64,000 nt of DNA from Paenibacillus polygoni. GTDB lineage: Bacteria; Bacillota; Bacilli; Paenibacillales; Paenibacillaceae. This document shows positions 44,255-52,656 of the stretch, in pieces (position 1 is the stretch's first letter; each line of letters starts with the position of its first letter). The position numbers and the translations under genes were made by a program. Under the pieces are notes generated by a model, which saw nothing but the letters and a program-made list of their open reading frames with translations, made no database searches and was not told the DNA's origin. Location: assembly GCF_030263935.1 (NCBI RefSeq), contig NZ_CP127162.1:2675501-2739500 (forward strand), read 5' to 3'.

Positions 44255-45058
44255 CTAGCGCTTCTCTCCATTTACAGCAATCATTTGAACCACCGTTCGG
44301 GAGTCACCCTTTAGCTTCACGTTACCGGCGAGCAGCTGTGAGGAACCATCTCCGTCTAGAAAAATGCCTTCCTGTAATTTCCCAGCAGCAACACTGCTCT
44401 TTATGGCAGTACGAAACTGTTTAGCCGTACATTTGGTAGAAGAAACAATAAGGTAGATGTCTCCTGATGTATCATAAGCCATTGCACTTCGCAGCCGATT
44501 GTCGCCAGGAAAAGGAAGCCCTTCTTCATCGATTGCAATTTGATACCATCTGTTATCATCCCTTAGGTTCATACTTACTCCACCCTGTGCCCAGAACTTT
44601 GTCTCATCTGTCATCGTTAGATCTCCGGCACTTGCAACCCGCTGAACGTCAACCTTCTTTGTAATCCGATCAAATACCATCGTTCCACGGTCGTATTTGG
44701 TGTTAAACCAGCCTGATCCATATTCTTTGACGCTACCGTTAACAGGTACACCATCCATCACTGCAATACTAAGTAACTGATCTTCCCAAAAGAATCCGCC
44801 ATTTATTCCAGGGAACCCCGAACGCACCACATTCTCGTTAATCGTCAGCAGCGTTATATAATCTGGTTTTGTCTGCAATACGTGTAGAGTAACCCCATTG
44901 TCAGTAGTTGTTTGGGTATACTTCAGTCCATCCGGAGTGTCTTCTATACTTATAAAGGGCCATGCAAATACTATGCCAAGTGTTAACATGAAAATACTAA
45001 AAAAGATCAGTAAAGAACGACTTACAAGGACTACCCTGTCAATTGCTTTATCTTTCAA
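44255..45058 (-). CDS. Phosphodiester glycosidase (NAGPA, DUF2233) family protein
   Basis: A 267-residue membrane-anchored protein. N-terminal helix about 14-33 (VSRSLLIFFSIFMLTLGIVFAWPF), then an exported NAGPA domain: DNGVTLHVLQTKP, RSGFPGINGGFFWEDQLLSIAVMDGVPVNG, FNTKYDRGTMVFDR and IFLDGDGSSQLL. Relatives remove N-acetylglucosamine from phosphodiester linkages, or act on wall teichoic-acid type polymers and peptidoglycan-linked sugars. TTG start after AGGAGG. Downstream of a terminator, so probably its own unit. Confidence 0.88.
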   Translation of the reverse strand: MKDKAIDRVVLVSRSLLIFFSIFMLTLGIVFAWPFISIEDTPDGLKYTQTTTDNGVTLHVLQTKPDYITLLTINENVVRSGFPGINGGFFWEDQLLSIAVMDGVPVNGSVKEYGSGWFNTKYDRGTMVFDRITKKVDVQRVASAGDLTMTDETKFWAQGGVSMNLRDDNRWYQIAIDEEGLPFPGDNRLRSAMAYDTSGDIYLIVSSTKCTAKQFRTAIKSSVAAGKLQEGIFLDGDGSSQLLAGNVKLKGDSRTVVQMIAVNGEKR

Positions 45059-45139
45059 TACGCACTCCTCCTACTGATCAAGCACCTTATATTTGACATC
45101 AACCTTATGAAATCCTTCTCCTCTACTTTTATATAAAAA

Positions 45140-45164
45140 ACAGCCGATCACATGGACCAGCTGT
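45140..45164 (-). terminator. Terminator downstream of the 656-residue carbohydrate protein
   Basis: A 10-bp stem on the minus strand, ACAGCTGGTC / GATCGGCTGT with two wobbles, loop of 5, then TTTTTTATAT. Confidence 0.82.
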
Positions 45165-45281
45165 AATTAATTTAATATTCAACTATAAATCATTACTGCA
45201 TCAGTTTTGTTCGCGAATCCTAACCCGTACATCATCATGTCTTACATAACGACAGAAATAACATACCTTATAATTGAGAAC

Positions 45282-47252
45282 TTATTGGGTCTCCCAGTAA
45301 TCACCAACTAGACCTTCAATAATACTTCCGCTAGCCCACGGCATGAGACAAAACCATGTACTGGCCGGGGAACCATCACTATATTTTTCGGTAACCAGTC
45401 CTTCAGAATGACAAAACCGTTCAGACATCCATCCTTTTTTTCCAAAATCAAATTCACCATCATAACGATTATATGTTTGACATCCCCAGCGAACGGTATC
45501 CATCAAACGCAAATCTACATAAGGATCATCACGCTTTGCGGTATAATAGTATAACTCATCTACAATACTGCTGGACATGGGATGAATATGTGGATTCGCT
45601 ACTGAGGTTACACTGCCCCCACTGCTAGACCAACCGAGCGTGCTAAGCGGAGGAATTTTCACCGGCGAATTATAACAAAATTTGAAAGTAAACTCATAAC
45701 AAATAGCATTCCGCATATGGTCTAGATACAGATCATCTTTCGTTAATGCATGAAGATATCTGACTGCCCGGATGTAAGCTAAAATCCCCTCCGAATCCAC
45801 AGCCTTCTCTGCATCCAATGGGGCACCGTAACATTCCATGCGTTTTACGTAAGTCTCATAATAGTGTTGTTCACTATCTTTAAGACTTTCTATATAAGAC
45901 TCATCTTCAGTTAGCCAGCTGTAATAAGCCATTGCAGCCAAGCACCAAGCACCGCTAAATGCGTCATATTCAAGCCCAGCACCTGTTTTTTCTGATAGGA
46001 TGGTCGGATATTCATGGTCTGTATTCTTTGTTCGTTCTAATTTATCCAGAATATCTTTAGCGAAAATCAACCAGTCATCATGAGAAATACCTTTGATTCG
46101 TTTCTCATATTCGTATGCCTTCAAAATATAAAACATGGCTTGTCCTGAAAGGTAAGCAGAATGCCCCGGTGTGCGCATACCGTCAAACCACCATCCTTTG
46201 TTACTCCATACACCATTATGGTAAGCACTATATGGGAGACCTGTCTTGGGATTAAGTGAGTTATCAATAATATTTGTAATACAAGAAATCGCTTGCTCCC
46301 GCATAGCCTCATCTCCCAGTCGCAGAGCTGCCATAAGTACAGGTGTAGCAATGGTTAGACCATTCGTCCAACTGATAGAAATAATTTTATTATATCGCCA
46401 TCCTCCTGTTTGTTTATCTTCAAATACAAAAGTAGAATAATGGCGTTCCTCGGGAAGCCAAGCATATGTAAAAATTGCACTGGATAAATCACTGGCAGCT
46501 GTTTTAATGTCGCTTCCTTCCCTTGGCTGCTGATGATAACGATAATAAATATGTTCTAGCGCTGGATTGATACCAAGTTCTGATTCAGCTTCATATTCAT
46601 ACAGATCTATCGTAAATTGAATCGTCTCTCCTGCCTGAATCTCAAAGCAATTGTCTTCAAGCGGCGCTTGTTCTTTGACTAGACGAGATTTAATAAAATG
46701 CAATGGTGCGTTTTCATAACCAAGCGTATACCCTACTGTCCCTCGGTCAATAGAGCATGTATATCCGCCATACTGATAAAATTCACCTGTTTCGCCTGGG
46801 TACCACTGCTGTTTCACTCCATCTTTCGTAATAAAATAAGGACTTGCACATAGTCCATAGACTTTTCCACTGTCATATACAAATGCAGCGGGATGCGATA
46901 AACGATCACTTCTAACCATCCACCAAGAAGAGGAAGGCCTTCCTGGGTTCCCTGGTCTCAGTCTTGGAAACTCATTAGGAACATTCTGCGGAGCTTCTCC
47001 CCGGTTTAATCCATACATAAATGCAGGCAGAAAAAATCGAGGTTCCACCTTTTGAAACGGTAATTCTACATGGATTACACCCTGCCAGGGATTACTTTCT
47101 TCGTTGCATATTGTGATAAGTGCCTGGATCGGAAATTCCGGATTGCCTATATTTCTTTTTATATTTATTTTTGCTGTCAGTCCATTCTCTTGTAGTTCTC
47201 CGTATTCCTTACTATCACTTGATTTATTTCTTGCGGTTATAATGAATTCCAT
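45282..47252 (-). CDS. Unrecognised (alpha/alpha)-barrel-type carbohydrate-active protein
   Basis: A 656-residue protein with no signal peptide. Residues about 1-220 look like a beta-sandwich (KINIKRNIGNPEFPIQALITICN; WQGVIHVELPFQKVEPRFFLPAFMYGLNRGEA; FYQYGGYTCSIDRGTVGYTLGYENAPLHF). The remaining part is a helical toroid with aromatic and acidic repeats (GWWFDGMRTPGHSAYLSGQAMF; GLEYDAFSGAWCLAAMAYYSWL; VDSEGILAYIRAVRYLHAL; GWMSERFCHSEGLVTEKYSDGSPASTWF). This beta plus alpha-barrel order is common in glycoside hydrolases and lyases. It follows GH30 by 85 bp, so it probably acts on an intracellular oligosaccharide. No catalytic pair can be assigned. Confidence 0.75.
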   Translation of the reverse strand: MEFIITARNKSSDSKEYGELQENGLTAKINIKRNIGNPEFPIQALITICNEESNPWQGVIHVELPFQKVEPRFFLPAFMYGLNRGEAPQNVPNEFPRLRPGNPGRPSSSWWMVRSDRLSHPAAFVYDSGKVYGLCASPYFITKDGVKQQWYPGETGEFYQYGGYTCSIDRGTVGYTLGYENAPLHFIKSRLVKEQAPLEDNCFEIQAGETIQFTIDLYEYEAESELGINPALEHIYYRYHQQPREGSDIKTAASDLSSAIFTYAWLPEERHYSTFVFEDKQTGGWRYNKIISISWTNGLTIATPVLMAALRLGDEAMREQAISCITNIIDNSLNPKTGLPYSAYHNGVWSNKGWWFDGMRTPGHSAYLSGQAMFYILKAYEYEKRIKGISHDDWLIFAKDILDKLERTKNTDHEYPTILSEKTGAGLEYDAFSGAWCLAAMAYYSWLTEDESYIESLKDSEQHYYETYVKRMECYGAPLDAEKAVDSEGILAYIRAVRYLHALTKDDLYLDHMRNAICYEFTFKFCYNSPVKIPPLSTLGWSSSGGSVTSVANPHIHPMSSSIVDELYYYTAKRDDPYVDLRLMDTVRWGCQTYNRYDGEFDFGKKGWMSERFCHSEGLVTEKYSDGSPASTWFCLMPWASGSIIEGLVGDYWETQ

Positions 47253-47280
47253 GAGATCCTCCCATCCTCTAATCAGGAGA

Positions 47281-47321
47281 CTGGCTCACCAATCACTCAT
47301 TTTCCTGAATTGGTAAGCCAG
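47281..47321. promoter_or_regulatory. Intercistronic hairpin between GH30 and the 656-residue protein gene
   Basis: A 13-bp stem, CTGGCTCACCAAT / ATTGGTAAGCCAG (one wobble on the minus strand), loop 15. On the minus strand no T-tract follows; it runs into the next gene's ribosome site region. It may stabilise or process the mRNA rather than end it. Confidence 0.55.
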
Positions 47322-47337
47322 CCATATTTTAAGACAA

Positions 47338-49017
47338 TTAATACTGAGCAGATACTTCAATTTTATCGATATTTGGACCTTCCGTTCCTGTCGTTACCAT
47401 CTTCACTATATTATTTCCACTGTTCATAGGAACCTGTATCGTTTTTTCGCCCCATGTTCCCCAAGCGCCCGTTGCGGAGAAAGGAACGTTACTTAATACC
47501 TTTGTTCCGTTAACATAGATATCAAGATTTCTAGTGCCGGACTCCAGTCCATACCTAATTTTAATATTTTTCGTTCCTGTCACTGCACAGTAGATCGAAT
47601 TCCACTGAATTGCCGAATTTGAGTCAGCACTAAAATTAACATATCCAGTTCCGCTGTATCCACTGTAGAGAGATTCGACTACCGCATCTGTCAACGTTGT
47701 ACCAGACTCCGCTTCATAGGCGGTAGACTCACTTCCACTGACACTTCCTAAATCAGCTGTAAATGTCATGACACTTCTAGCAGGCAGCTCAGCAGTAAAA
47801 GAATTATTCGTTACCGTAAGATCGGTACCTGCTGCCATGCTTCTGCTGCTGTCAGTAATCCAAGTGGATACTTTGGAAGCAGTTCCATTTTGCAAATTAA
47901 ATTTCTGATTTACACTTGAAGCACCGCGGTTAACCGCTACAATTACAGCCTTGTTGTTACCTTTGTAGGCAGATACGAATACATTCGTGTCCGGATTCTT
48001 AGTGGCGTCGACTCTTTTATATCCAGGACGAACAAATTTCGAAAAATGAGCCATGCTGTATCCGCGTTTACTGATCGTACCATCCTCATTCATCGGGCCA
48101 TATTGTCTCCGAATATACCACCACACATAGGCCTGAAAATCCGCTTCTACCATCGCGTGATGCATATGATAAGCAACATCCAGCGCTTCAGGCCAGAGAT
48201 TTGCTGAGTTATTATTGCTGTTTGGGTAATAGACTTCCGTCATCCAAAGATCTTTTCCTGCCCCTTTTTGTTTAAACAATGGATAGGCAAAGTCAGAAAA
48301 GTTAGTGCCATATGTGTGTGCGCCAAGAATATCCATATTCGCGAGAGCTTGCGGATCATTCAATATAGGATCTGACATATTTTTAAGATAAGAAAATGAC
48401 TCGGGAGCAATTACTTTAGTCTGTATAGAACCTGCATTCTCTTTCATAAAACGCAGTATTTCTTGAGGTGTCCACCAGGTCCATTCATGTGCATAATCGG
48501 GTTCATTCTGAACAGAGATCGCGTACAAATCAACACCGTTCTCTTTCATATAAGCTACGAAATCATTTAGATGCTGAGCATAAGCTGCATATTTATCATA
48601 CTTAAGACGCTTTGCGCTCGTATCCCCATTACGGTTGAACGTCTCTACCATACTGCTAGGAGGATTCCATGGCGATGCAAAAACAATAGCGCCTTGTTCA
48701 ATGGCACGTTTCGCCGTTGGCAATTCCTTGTACCAATTGCTACTATTTTCATCCACATAAATTCGCAGTATAGAAAAACCTAGCTGATTTACTCCGTTAC
48801 CAAACGCAGTATCTCTTTGAGCAGGAGTTAAATCGCCGATCCATACAGGGTGGTTAATCCCTCCAAAACCTCGGATGACTTGTTTTTCAGAAGAAAAATT
48901 AACATTTACATCACTTGCAGCCACTACTTTCGATTGGTCTGAAAAGGAAAATAGAAGCTGCATTACAGAGGCAAAAACAAGCATTGCACAAATTGATTTT
49001 TTAGTAAGTGAATTCAA
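47338..49017 (-). CDS. xynC: Secreted GH30 glucuronoxylanase with C-terminal CBM6-type module
   Basis: A 559-residue secreted enzyme. Signal peptide to about residue 34 (SKVVAAS). GH30 domain about 36-425: IRGFGGINHPVWIGDLTP, VFASPWNPPSSM, SVQNEPDYAHEWTWW (acid/base Glu), LWMTEVYYP (nucleophile), FQAYVWWYIRRQYGPMNEDG and SKRGYSMAHFSKFVRPG. These match the subfamily 8 that needs a methylglucuronic-acid branch on xylan. The last ~125 residues form a carbohydrate-binding module (YEAESGTT...GTGYVNFS...GTWGEKTIQVPMNSGNNIVKM). TTG start. Confidence 0.93.
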   Translation of the reverse strand: MNSLTKKSICAMLVFASVMQLLFSFSDQSKVVAASDVNVNFSSEKQVIRGFGGINHPVWIGDLTPAQRDTAFGNGVNQLGFSILRIYVDENSSNWYKELPTAKRAIEQGAIVFASPWNPPSSMVETFNRNGDTSAKRLKYDKYAAYAQHLNDFVAYMKENGVDLYAISVQNEPDYAHEWTWWTPQEILRFMKENAGSIQTKVIAPESFSYLKNMSDPILNDPQALANMDILGAHTYGTNFSDFAYPLFKQKGAGKDLWMTEVYYPNSNNNSANLWPEALDVAYHMHHAMVEADFQAYVWWYIRRQYGPMNEDGTISKRGYSMAHFSKFVRPGYKRVDATKNPDTNVFVSAYKGNNKAVIVAVNRGASSVNQKFNLQNGTASKVSTWITDSSRSMAAGTDLTVTNNSFTAELPARSVMTFTADLGSVSGSESTAYEAESGTTLTDAVVESLYSGYSGTGYVNFSADSNSAIQWNSIYCAVTGTKNIKIRYGLESGTRNLDIYVNGTKVLSNVPFSATGAWGTWGEKTIQVPMNSGNNIVKMVTTGTEGPNIDKIEVSAQY

Positions 49018-49077
49018 ATTTTATCATTCCCTCTCTAAATGAATTTGCGGTGTAAACTTGTTTTAAAAAAAGGAAAG

Positions 49078-49120
49078 CAGTCCGCTCGAAGTTAAATAAA
49101 TTTAGGCTCCGCTCGGACTG
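49078..49120 (-). terminator. Terminator downstream of the binding-protein gene
   Basis: 7-bp arms CAGTCCG / CGGACTG with a long partly paired middle. The minus strand ends in TTTCCTTTTTTTAAAA. It separates the binding-protein gene from GH30. Confidence 0.65.
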
Positions 49121-49144
49121 TTTTTCTACGTGGGTTATACGATT

Positions 49145-50530
49145 TTACTTTTTCCAGACTTCATCAATTGCCGCTTGGAACGGTTCTTTGTATTTCTCAA
49201 CAACCGTTGATACGGACACACCTTCAAAAATCTCACCGCTCAACTCATAAAACGGCATATTTGGATATCCGTTAACTGTATCAATTACTTTCATACTATT
49301 TCCTGCAACACGGGCATTGTTAATATCATCCTCATTACTAAACAGTGTTTCCAGTTGAGCTTGTTTTGGATAGTCATACATAGATTCGATGTCAAACATC
49401 TTTTCATAGATGTATACCAGTTGCTCAGGGTTATCAATTGCTTTTGGAACGGTTAAATAGTTAGGAATCGTATTGCTTGATTGATATTCAGTAGCGCTTG
49501 GTCCCATAGGGAATGGTAGATATCCTAGTTCATAGTCCGGCATATCCTTTGAGTAGCTTTCCATCTCATAATCACTGCCTGCTACCATTAATGTGTTACC
49601 TTGTCTGAAGAATTGTCCCGGCTCTGTCCAGTCTCCACCTTCTGTTGGTCTTGCAACAGATTCGGTTGTAAGTTTAGACAAGAAGTTTAGAACCTCTAAA
49701 GTTTTAGGATCCTCCAAATTTTGTTTGTCGTCAGCAACCAAATTTGCCTCATTTGCTGCCATAGCCTGAACAAGAATGGAAGCAGAAGCAAGCCCCCAAA
49801 TATCTAATTTACCATCGTTGTTTGAATCTTTATTCGCTTCTTTAGCGACCTGTGTAAACGTATCCCAGTTCCAGTTATTATCATTCACATACTCTTGTAG
49901 CGGTTTCATTCCTAACTGATTCATTAACGTACGGTTATAGAAAATTCCCGAAGAAGCTCCCATATTCCCTGTTCTAAATCCGTAGCCTCTTCCCTCAAAT
50001 TGAGAATATTCGTTCGTGTACTGTTGAAGGAATATCTTTTCGTTCTTGGTATATTCATCTACCGGGTGGAATAGACCCTGTTTAACCAGTGTCGGAATCA
50101 TCCAAGGTCTGGCTACCCGGATAATATCACCAAGTGGTTCGCCGGCAACGAGTGAAGCAGTCACTTTATCTTGATATTCCCCGTAATCAACTACCACGTA
50201 TTCGATTTTAAAATTGTGTTTCTCCATTAGTGCATCCAAGTTTTTCTTTATGGCAACGTTATCTGGGTTATCTTCATTAATGGACTCATCGTACCAAGAT
50301 ACCCACTTAATTGTTCGGCCGCCCATGTCGAAATCCATCTCAGGTGTTCCAGTAACTTCTTCCTCTTCTACTGGTGCTTCATCTTCTTTATTTGCGTCTT
50401 CTACTTCCGTTCCTGTGCTTACATTTCCTGGTTCTGGTTCATTAGCTGTACCTCCGCCGCTACCACTGCATGCTACGATGAACACTAGTAGAAAACAGCA
50501 TAACAGCATCCCCATCTTACGCATCCACAT
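49145..50530 (-). CDS. Extracellular oligosaccharide-binding lipoprotein
   Basis: A 461-residue binding protein, start taken at ATG 50530, 7 bases after AGGGGG; the frame is open upstream but lacks a ribosome site. Lipobox IVAC with Cys21, a Gly/Ser and then acidic linker (NKEDEAPVEEEEV), followed by a family 1 substrate-binding domain (RTIKWVSWYDES; GIFYNRTLMNQLGMKPL; GNTLMVAGSDYEMESYSK; YLTVPKAIDNPEQLVYIYEKM). Placed among xylanase genes, it probably binds xylo-oligosaccharides, perhaps for the permeases at 57812-59691. A cre-like site lies 30 bp upstream. Confidence 0.88.
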   Translation of the reverse strand: MWMRKMGMLLCCFLLVFIVACSGSGGGTANEPEPGNVSTGTEVEDANKEDEAPVEEEEVTGTPEMDFDMGGRTIKWVSWYDESINEDNPDNVAIKKNLDALMEKHNFKIEYVVVDYGEYQDKVTASLVAGEPLGDIIRVARPWMIPTLVKQGLFHPVDEYTKNEKIFLQQYTNEYSQFEGRGYGFRTGNMGASSGIFYNRTLMNQLGMKPLQEYVNDNNWNWDTFTQVAKEANKDSNNDGKLDIWGLASASILVQAMAANEANLVADDKQNLEDPKTLEVLNFLSKLTTESVARPTEGGDWTEPGQFFRQGNTLMVAGSDYEMESYSKDMPDYELGYLPFPMGPSATEYQSSNTIPNYLTVPKAIDNPEQLVYIYEKMFDIESMYDYPKQAQLETLFSNEDDINNARVAGNSMKVIDTVNGYPNMPFYELSGEIFEGVSVSTVVEKYKEPFQAAIDEVWKK

Positions 50531-50556
50531 GTTTATTCCCCCTATAATTAATAACC

Positions 50557-51375
50557 TCAATATACAGCGCTTTCATTTTTTGTTTCTATAGCCCATTTCA
50601 AAGCATCAGCTATATGATCATTCCAAAAATCCCATGTATGAGCACCTGAAGTTTCGACATATGTATGTTCGACATCTTCGCTCAATAAAAATTGATGCAA
50701 CCGCTGGTTGACATGAAGTAAAAAATCTTCTGTCCCACACGCCAAGTATATTCGCGGTATATCTACCTCTTCTGTCTTCAGACAGCGAATCAATTCCTCT
50801 GGGTCTTTGTCACTTCCAAGAACAAGATCGAGGTCTCCAAATACACTTTTGTAATAATCGTAACTAGCAATTCCATTGTGTACGTCTGGCCTCATATCAG
50901 GTAATGAGTAGGGAAGCAATGCTGATGACAAGGCGATAATCCCTCCAAAATGGTCAGCATACTTTAGTCCGTTACGTATGGCGCCATATCCGCCCATTGA
51001 CAGTCCGCCGATAAAGGTATCCTCTCTCTCAGAGGATAAGGGAAACATACGCCGAGTATATTGTACGAGTTCACGTCCAATATATTCCCCAAGCCATTCT
51101 TCTCGCTCTTCATTATCGAGATAGAACTTATTCTCTCCTGCAGGCATAAACACGGCTACATGATGCCGATCGGAAAGTTCTCGTATCCTCGAATAACTAA
51201 GCCAATCCGTATGGCTTCCGCAATAACCATGAAGTAAATACAGAGATTTCAGACCTTTCGTGTTTTCTTTAGAATCTGAACTTTCCTCTGCGGCTTGATC
51301 AAGCGGCAACAATGCATTGAAGGTGACCTCTCTTTTCATACACTTTGAAAAGAAGCTGATTTGCATTACAGCCAT
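50557..51375 (-). CDS. Alpha/beta-hydrolase esterase (EstA / esterase D type)
   Basis: A 272-residue cytoplasmic esterase. The fold start is VMQISFFSKCMKREVTFNALLP, then LYLLHGYCGSHTDWLSYSRI (oxyanion loop), FIGGLSMGGYGAIRNGLKY (nucleophile Ser in GLSMGG), ACGTEDFLL (Asp) and ETSGAHTWDFWNDHI (His). Close to tributyrin esterase and feruloyl/acetyl-xylan esterase-like proteins. Between GH10 and the binding protein, it may remove acetyl or feruloyl groups from imported xylo-oligosaccharides. The stop region contains the cre-like site used by the next gene. Confidence 0.9.
   Translation of the reverse strand: MAVMQISFFSKCMKREVTFNALLPLDQAAEESSDSKENTKGLKSLYLLHGYCGSHTDWLSYSRIRELSDRHHVAVFMPAGENKFYLDNEEREEWLGEYIGRELVQYTRRMFPLSSEREDTFIGGLSMGGYGAIRNGLKYADHFGGIIALSSALLPYSLPDMRPDVHNGIASYDYYKSVFGDLDLVLGSDKDPEELIRCLKTEEVDIPRIYLACGTEDFLLHVNQRLHQFLLSEDVEHTYVETSGAHTWDFWNDHIADALKWAIETKNESAVY
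50562..50575 (-). promoter_or_regulatory. cre-like site before the binding-protein gene
   Basis: Minus strand TGAAAGCGCTGTAT matches the cre core TGAAAGCGCT and departs only at the final bases. It covers the last codons of the esterase gene, 32 bp before the binding-protein start. Confidence 0.5.
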
Positions 51376-51482
51376 ATCCTTGCTCCTTTCTCATATAATC
51401 GGTATTATTAAAATTCAGGCTTAAATTCACAATTCCCTTATTTCGTTTAACTTATAATCCTCTAGTAATTCGCTATACGATC

Positions 51483-52508
51483 TTAGGACTGAACAGCATC
51501 AATTACATCCCAATAGGAAGCTTTCGGTTTATGCTGTGTATCAAAGAGAAATGGCCAGTTTTTACGATTACGGACAGGAAAATGATCCAGCCAAGTGTAA
51601 TCATCAGCGGCGCCCCAAAAAGTAACGGAAGTGATGTGATCACTGTACTCCTTAAATAATCGGAAGAACCCGGCATAACGCTCAGCTTGAAGTTCAAGCA
51701 TCTCTTCCGTTGGTGCAGTGAGATCCGTCCTCTTATCCTCATGAGCAAAGAGCGATACATCCATTTCTGTAATATGAAGTTTCATTCCGAGACTCGCATA
51801 TCGTTCAATCGCTTCTCTTATGTGATCCAGGGCCGGATGTAACAGGTTCCAGTGTGCCTGCAGACCAACACCATGGATAGGAACCCTCTGTTCGATCAGC
51901 GACTTGACAAGTGCATAGATTTTTTCACGCTTTTCAGGAACAGATTCGTTGTAATCGTTATAGAATAAAAGCGCATTCGGGTCCGCTTCATGTGCATATT
52001 CGAATGCTTTTGCAATAAAGTCTTCACCGATCACATCAAGCCATTTAGACTTACGCAGTATTTGTTCACCGCTGTCTGATACGGCTTCGTTAACAACATC
52101 CCAGGCATAAATACTTCCTTTGTAGCGACCAACTACTTCATCGATGTGAGATTTCATTCTGGTAAGTAAAGTCTCCCGGTCGGCTTTGCCTCCTGAATGA
52201 CTTTCAAAAACCCAGTCAGGGGTTTGATTATGCCATACAAGTGTATGGCCTCTGACTGCCATATTATTCTCCATTGCAAAAGCAACTAGCTGATCTGCTG
52301 CCTCAAAGGTATACCTTCCCTCCTCTGGTTGTATTCTTTCAAATTTCATTTCATTCTCTGCTGTTACACTATTGAAGTGCTGTGACAACAGTTCTTTCTG
52401 TGTAATTAATGTCGTCGGATTAACAGCCGCTCCAATGTGAAATCGTTCCCTATAAACCTCATGGAGCTTAGGTATGGCTACCTTCTGATCGACTGTCTGA
52501 TCTGTCAA
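51483..52508 (-). CDS. GH10 endo-1,4-beta-xylanase, intracellular
   Basis: A 341-residue GH10 (beta/alpha)8 enzyme with no signal peptide, so it works on imported xylo-oligosaccharides. Motifs: FHIGAAVNPTTL, HFNSVTAENEMKFERIQP, RGHTLVWHNQTPDWVF, IYAWDVVNEAVSD (acid/base Glu), GVGLQAHWNL, LHITEMDVSLF (nucleophile Glu), and VTFWGAADDYTWLDHFPV. TTG start 8 bases after GAGGGGG. Intracellular GH10 enzymes in Bacillales clip short (including glucuronic-acid bearing) xylo-oligomers such as those made by the GH30 enzyme. Confidence 0.95.
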   Translation of the reverse strand: MTDQTVDQKVAIPKLHEVYRERFHIGAAVNPTTLITQKELLSQHFNSVTAENEMKFERIQPEEGRYTFEAADQLVAFAMENNMAVRGHTLVWHNQTPDWVFESHSGGKADRETLLTRMKSHIDEVVGRYKGSIYAWDVVNEAVSDSGEQILRKSKWLDVIGEDFIAKAFEYAHEADPNALLFYNDYNESVPEKREKIYALVKSLIEQRVPIHGVGLQAHWNLLHPALDHIREAIERYASLGMKLHITEMDVSLFAHEDKRTDLTAPTEEMLELQAERYAGFFRLFKEYSDHITSVTFWGAADDYTWLDHFPVRNRKNWPFLFDTQHKPKASYWDVIDAVQS

Positions 52509-52656
52509 TTTTGCTGACCCCCTCTAACCTCATTCAGAATTGGATGACTGGCATAATGTGGTGGATGTTCTCCTCAAAAGTTTAGCTTTTGCTTTTATCT
52601 GCAACAACCTGCTAAACGGTAGATTTTTCCCGCCCAAAATAATGAAATCCATACTT

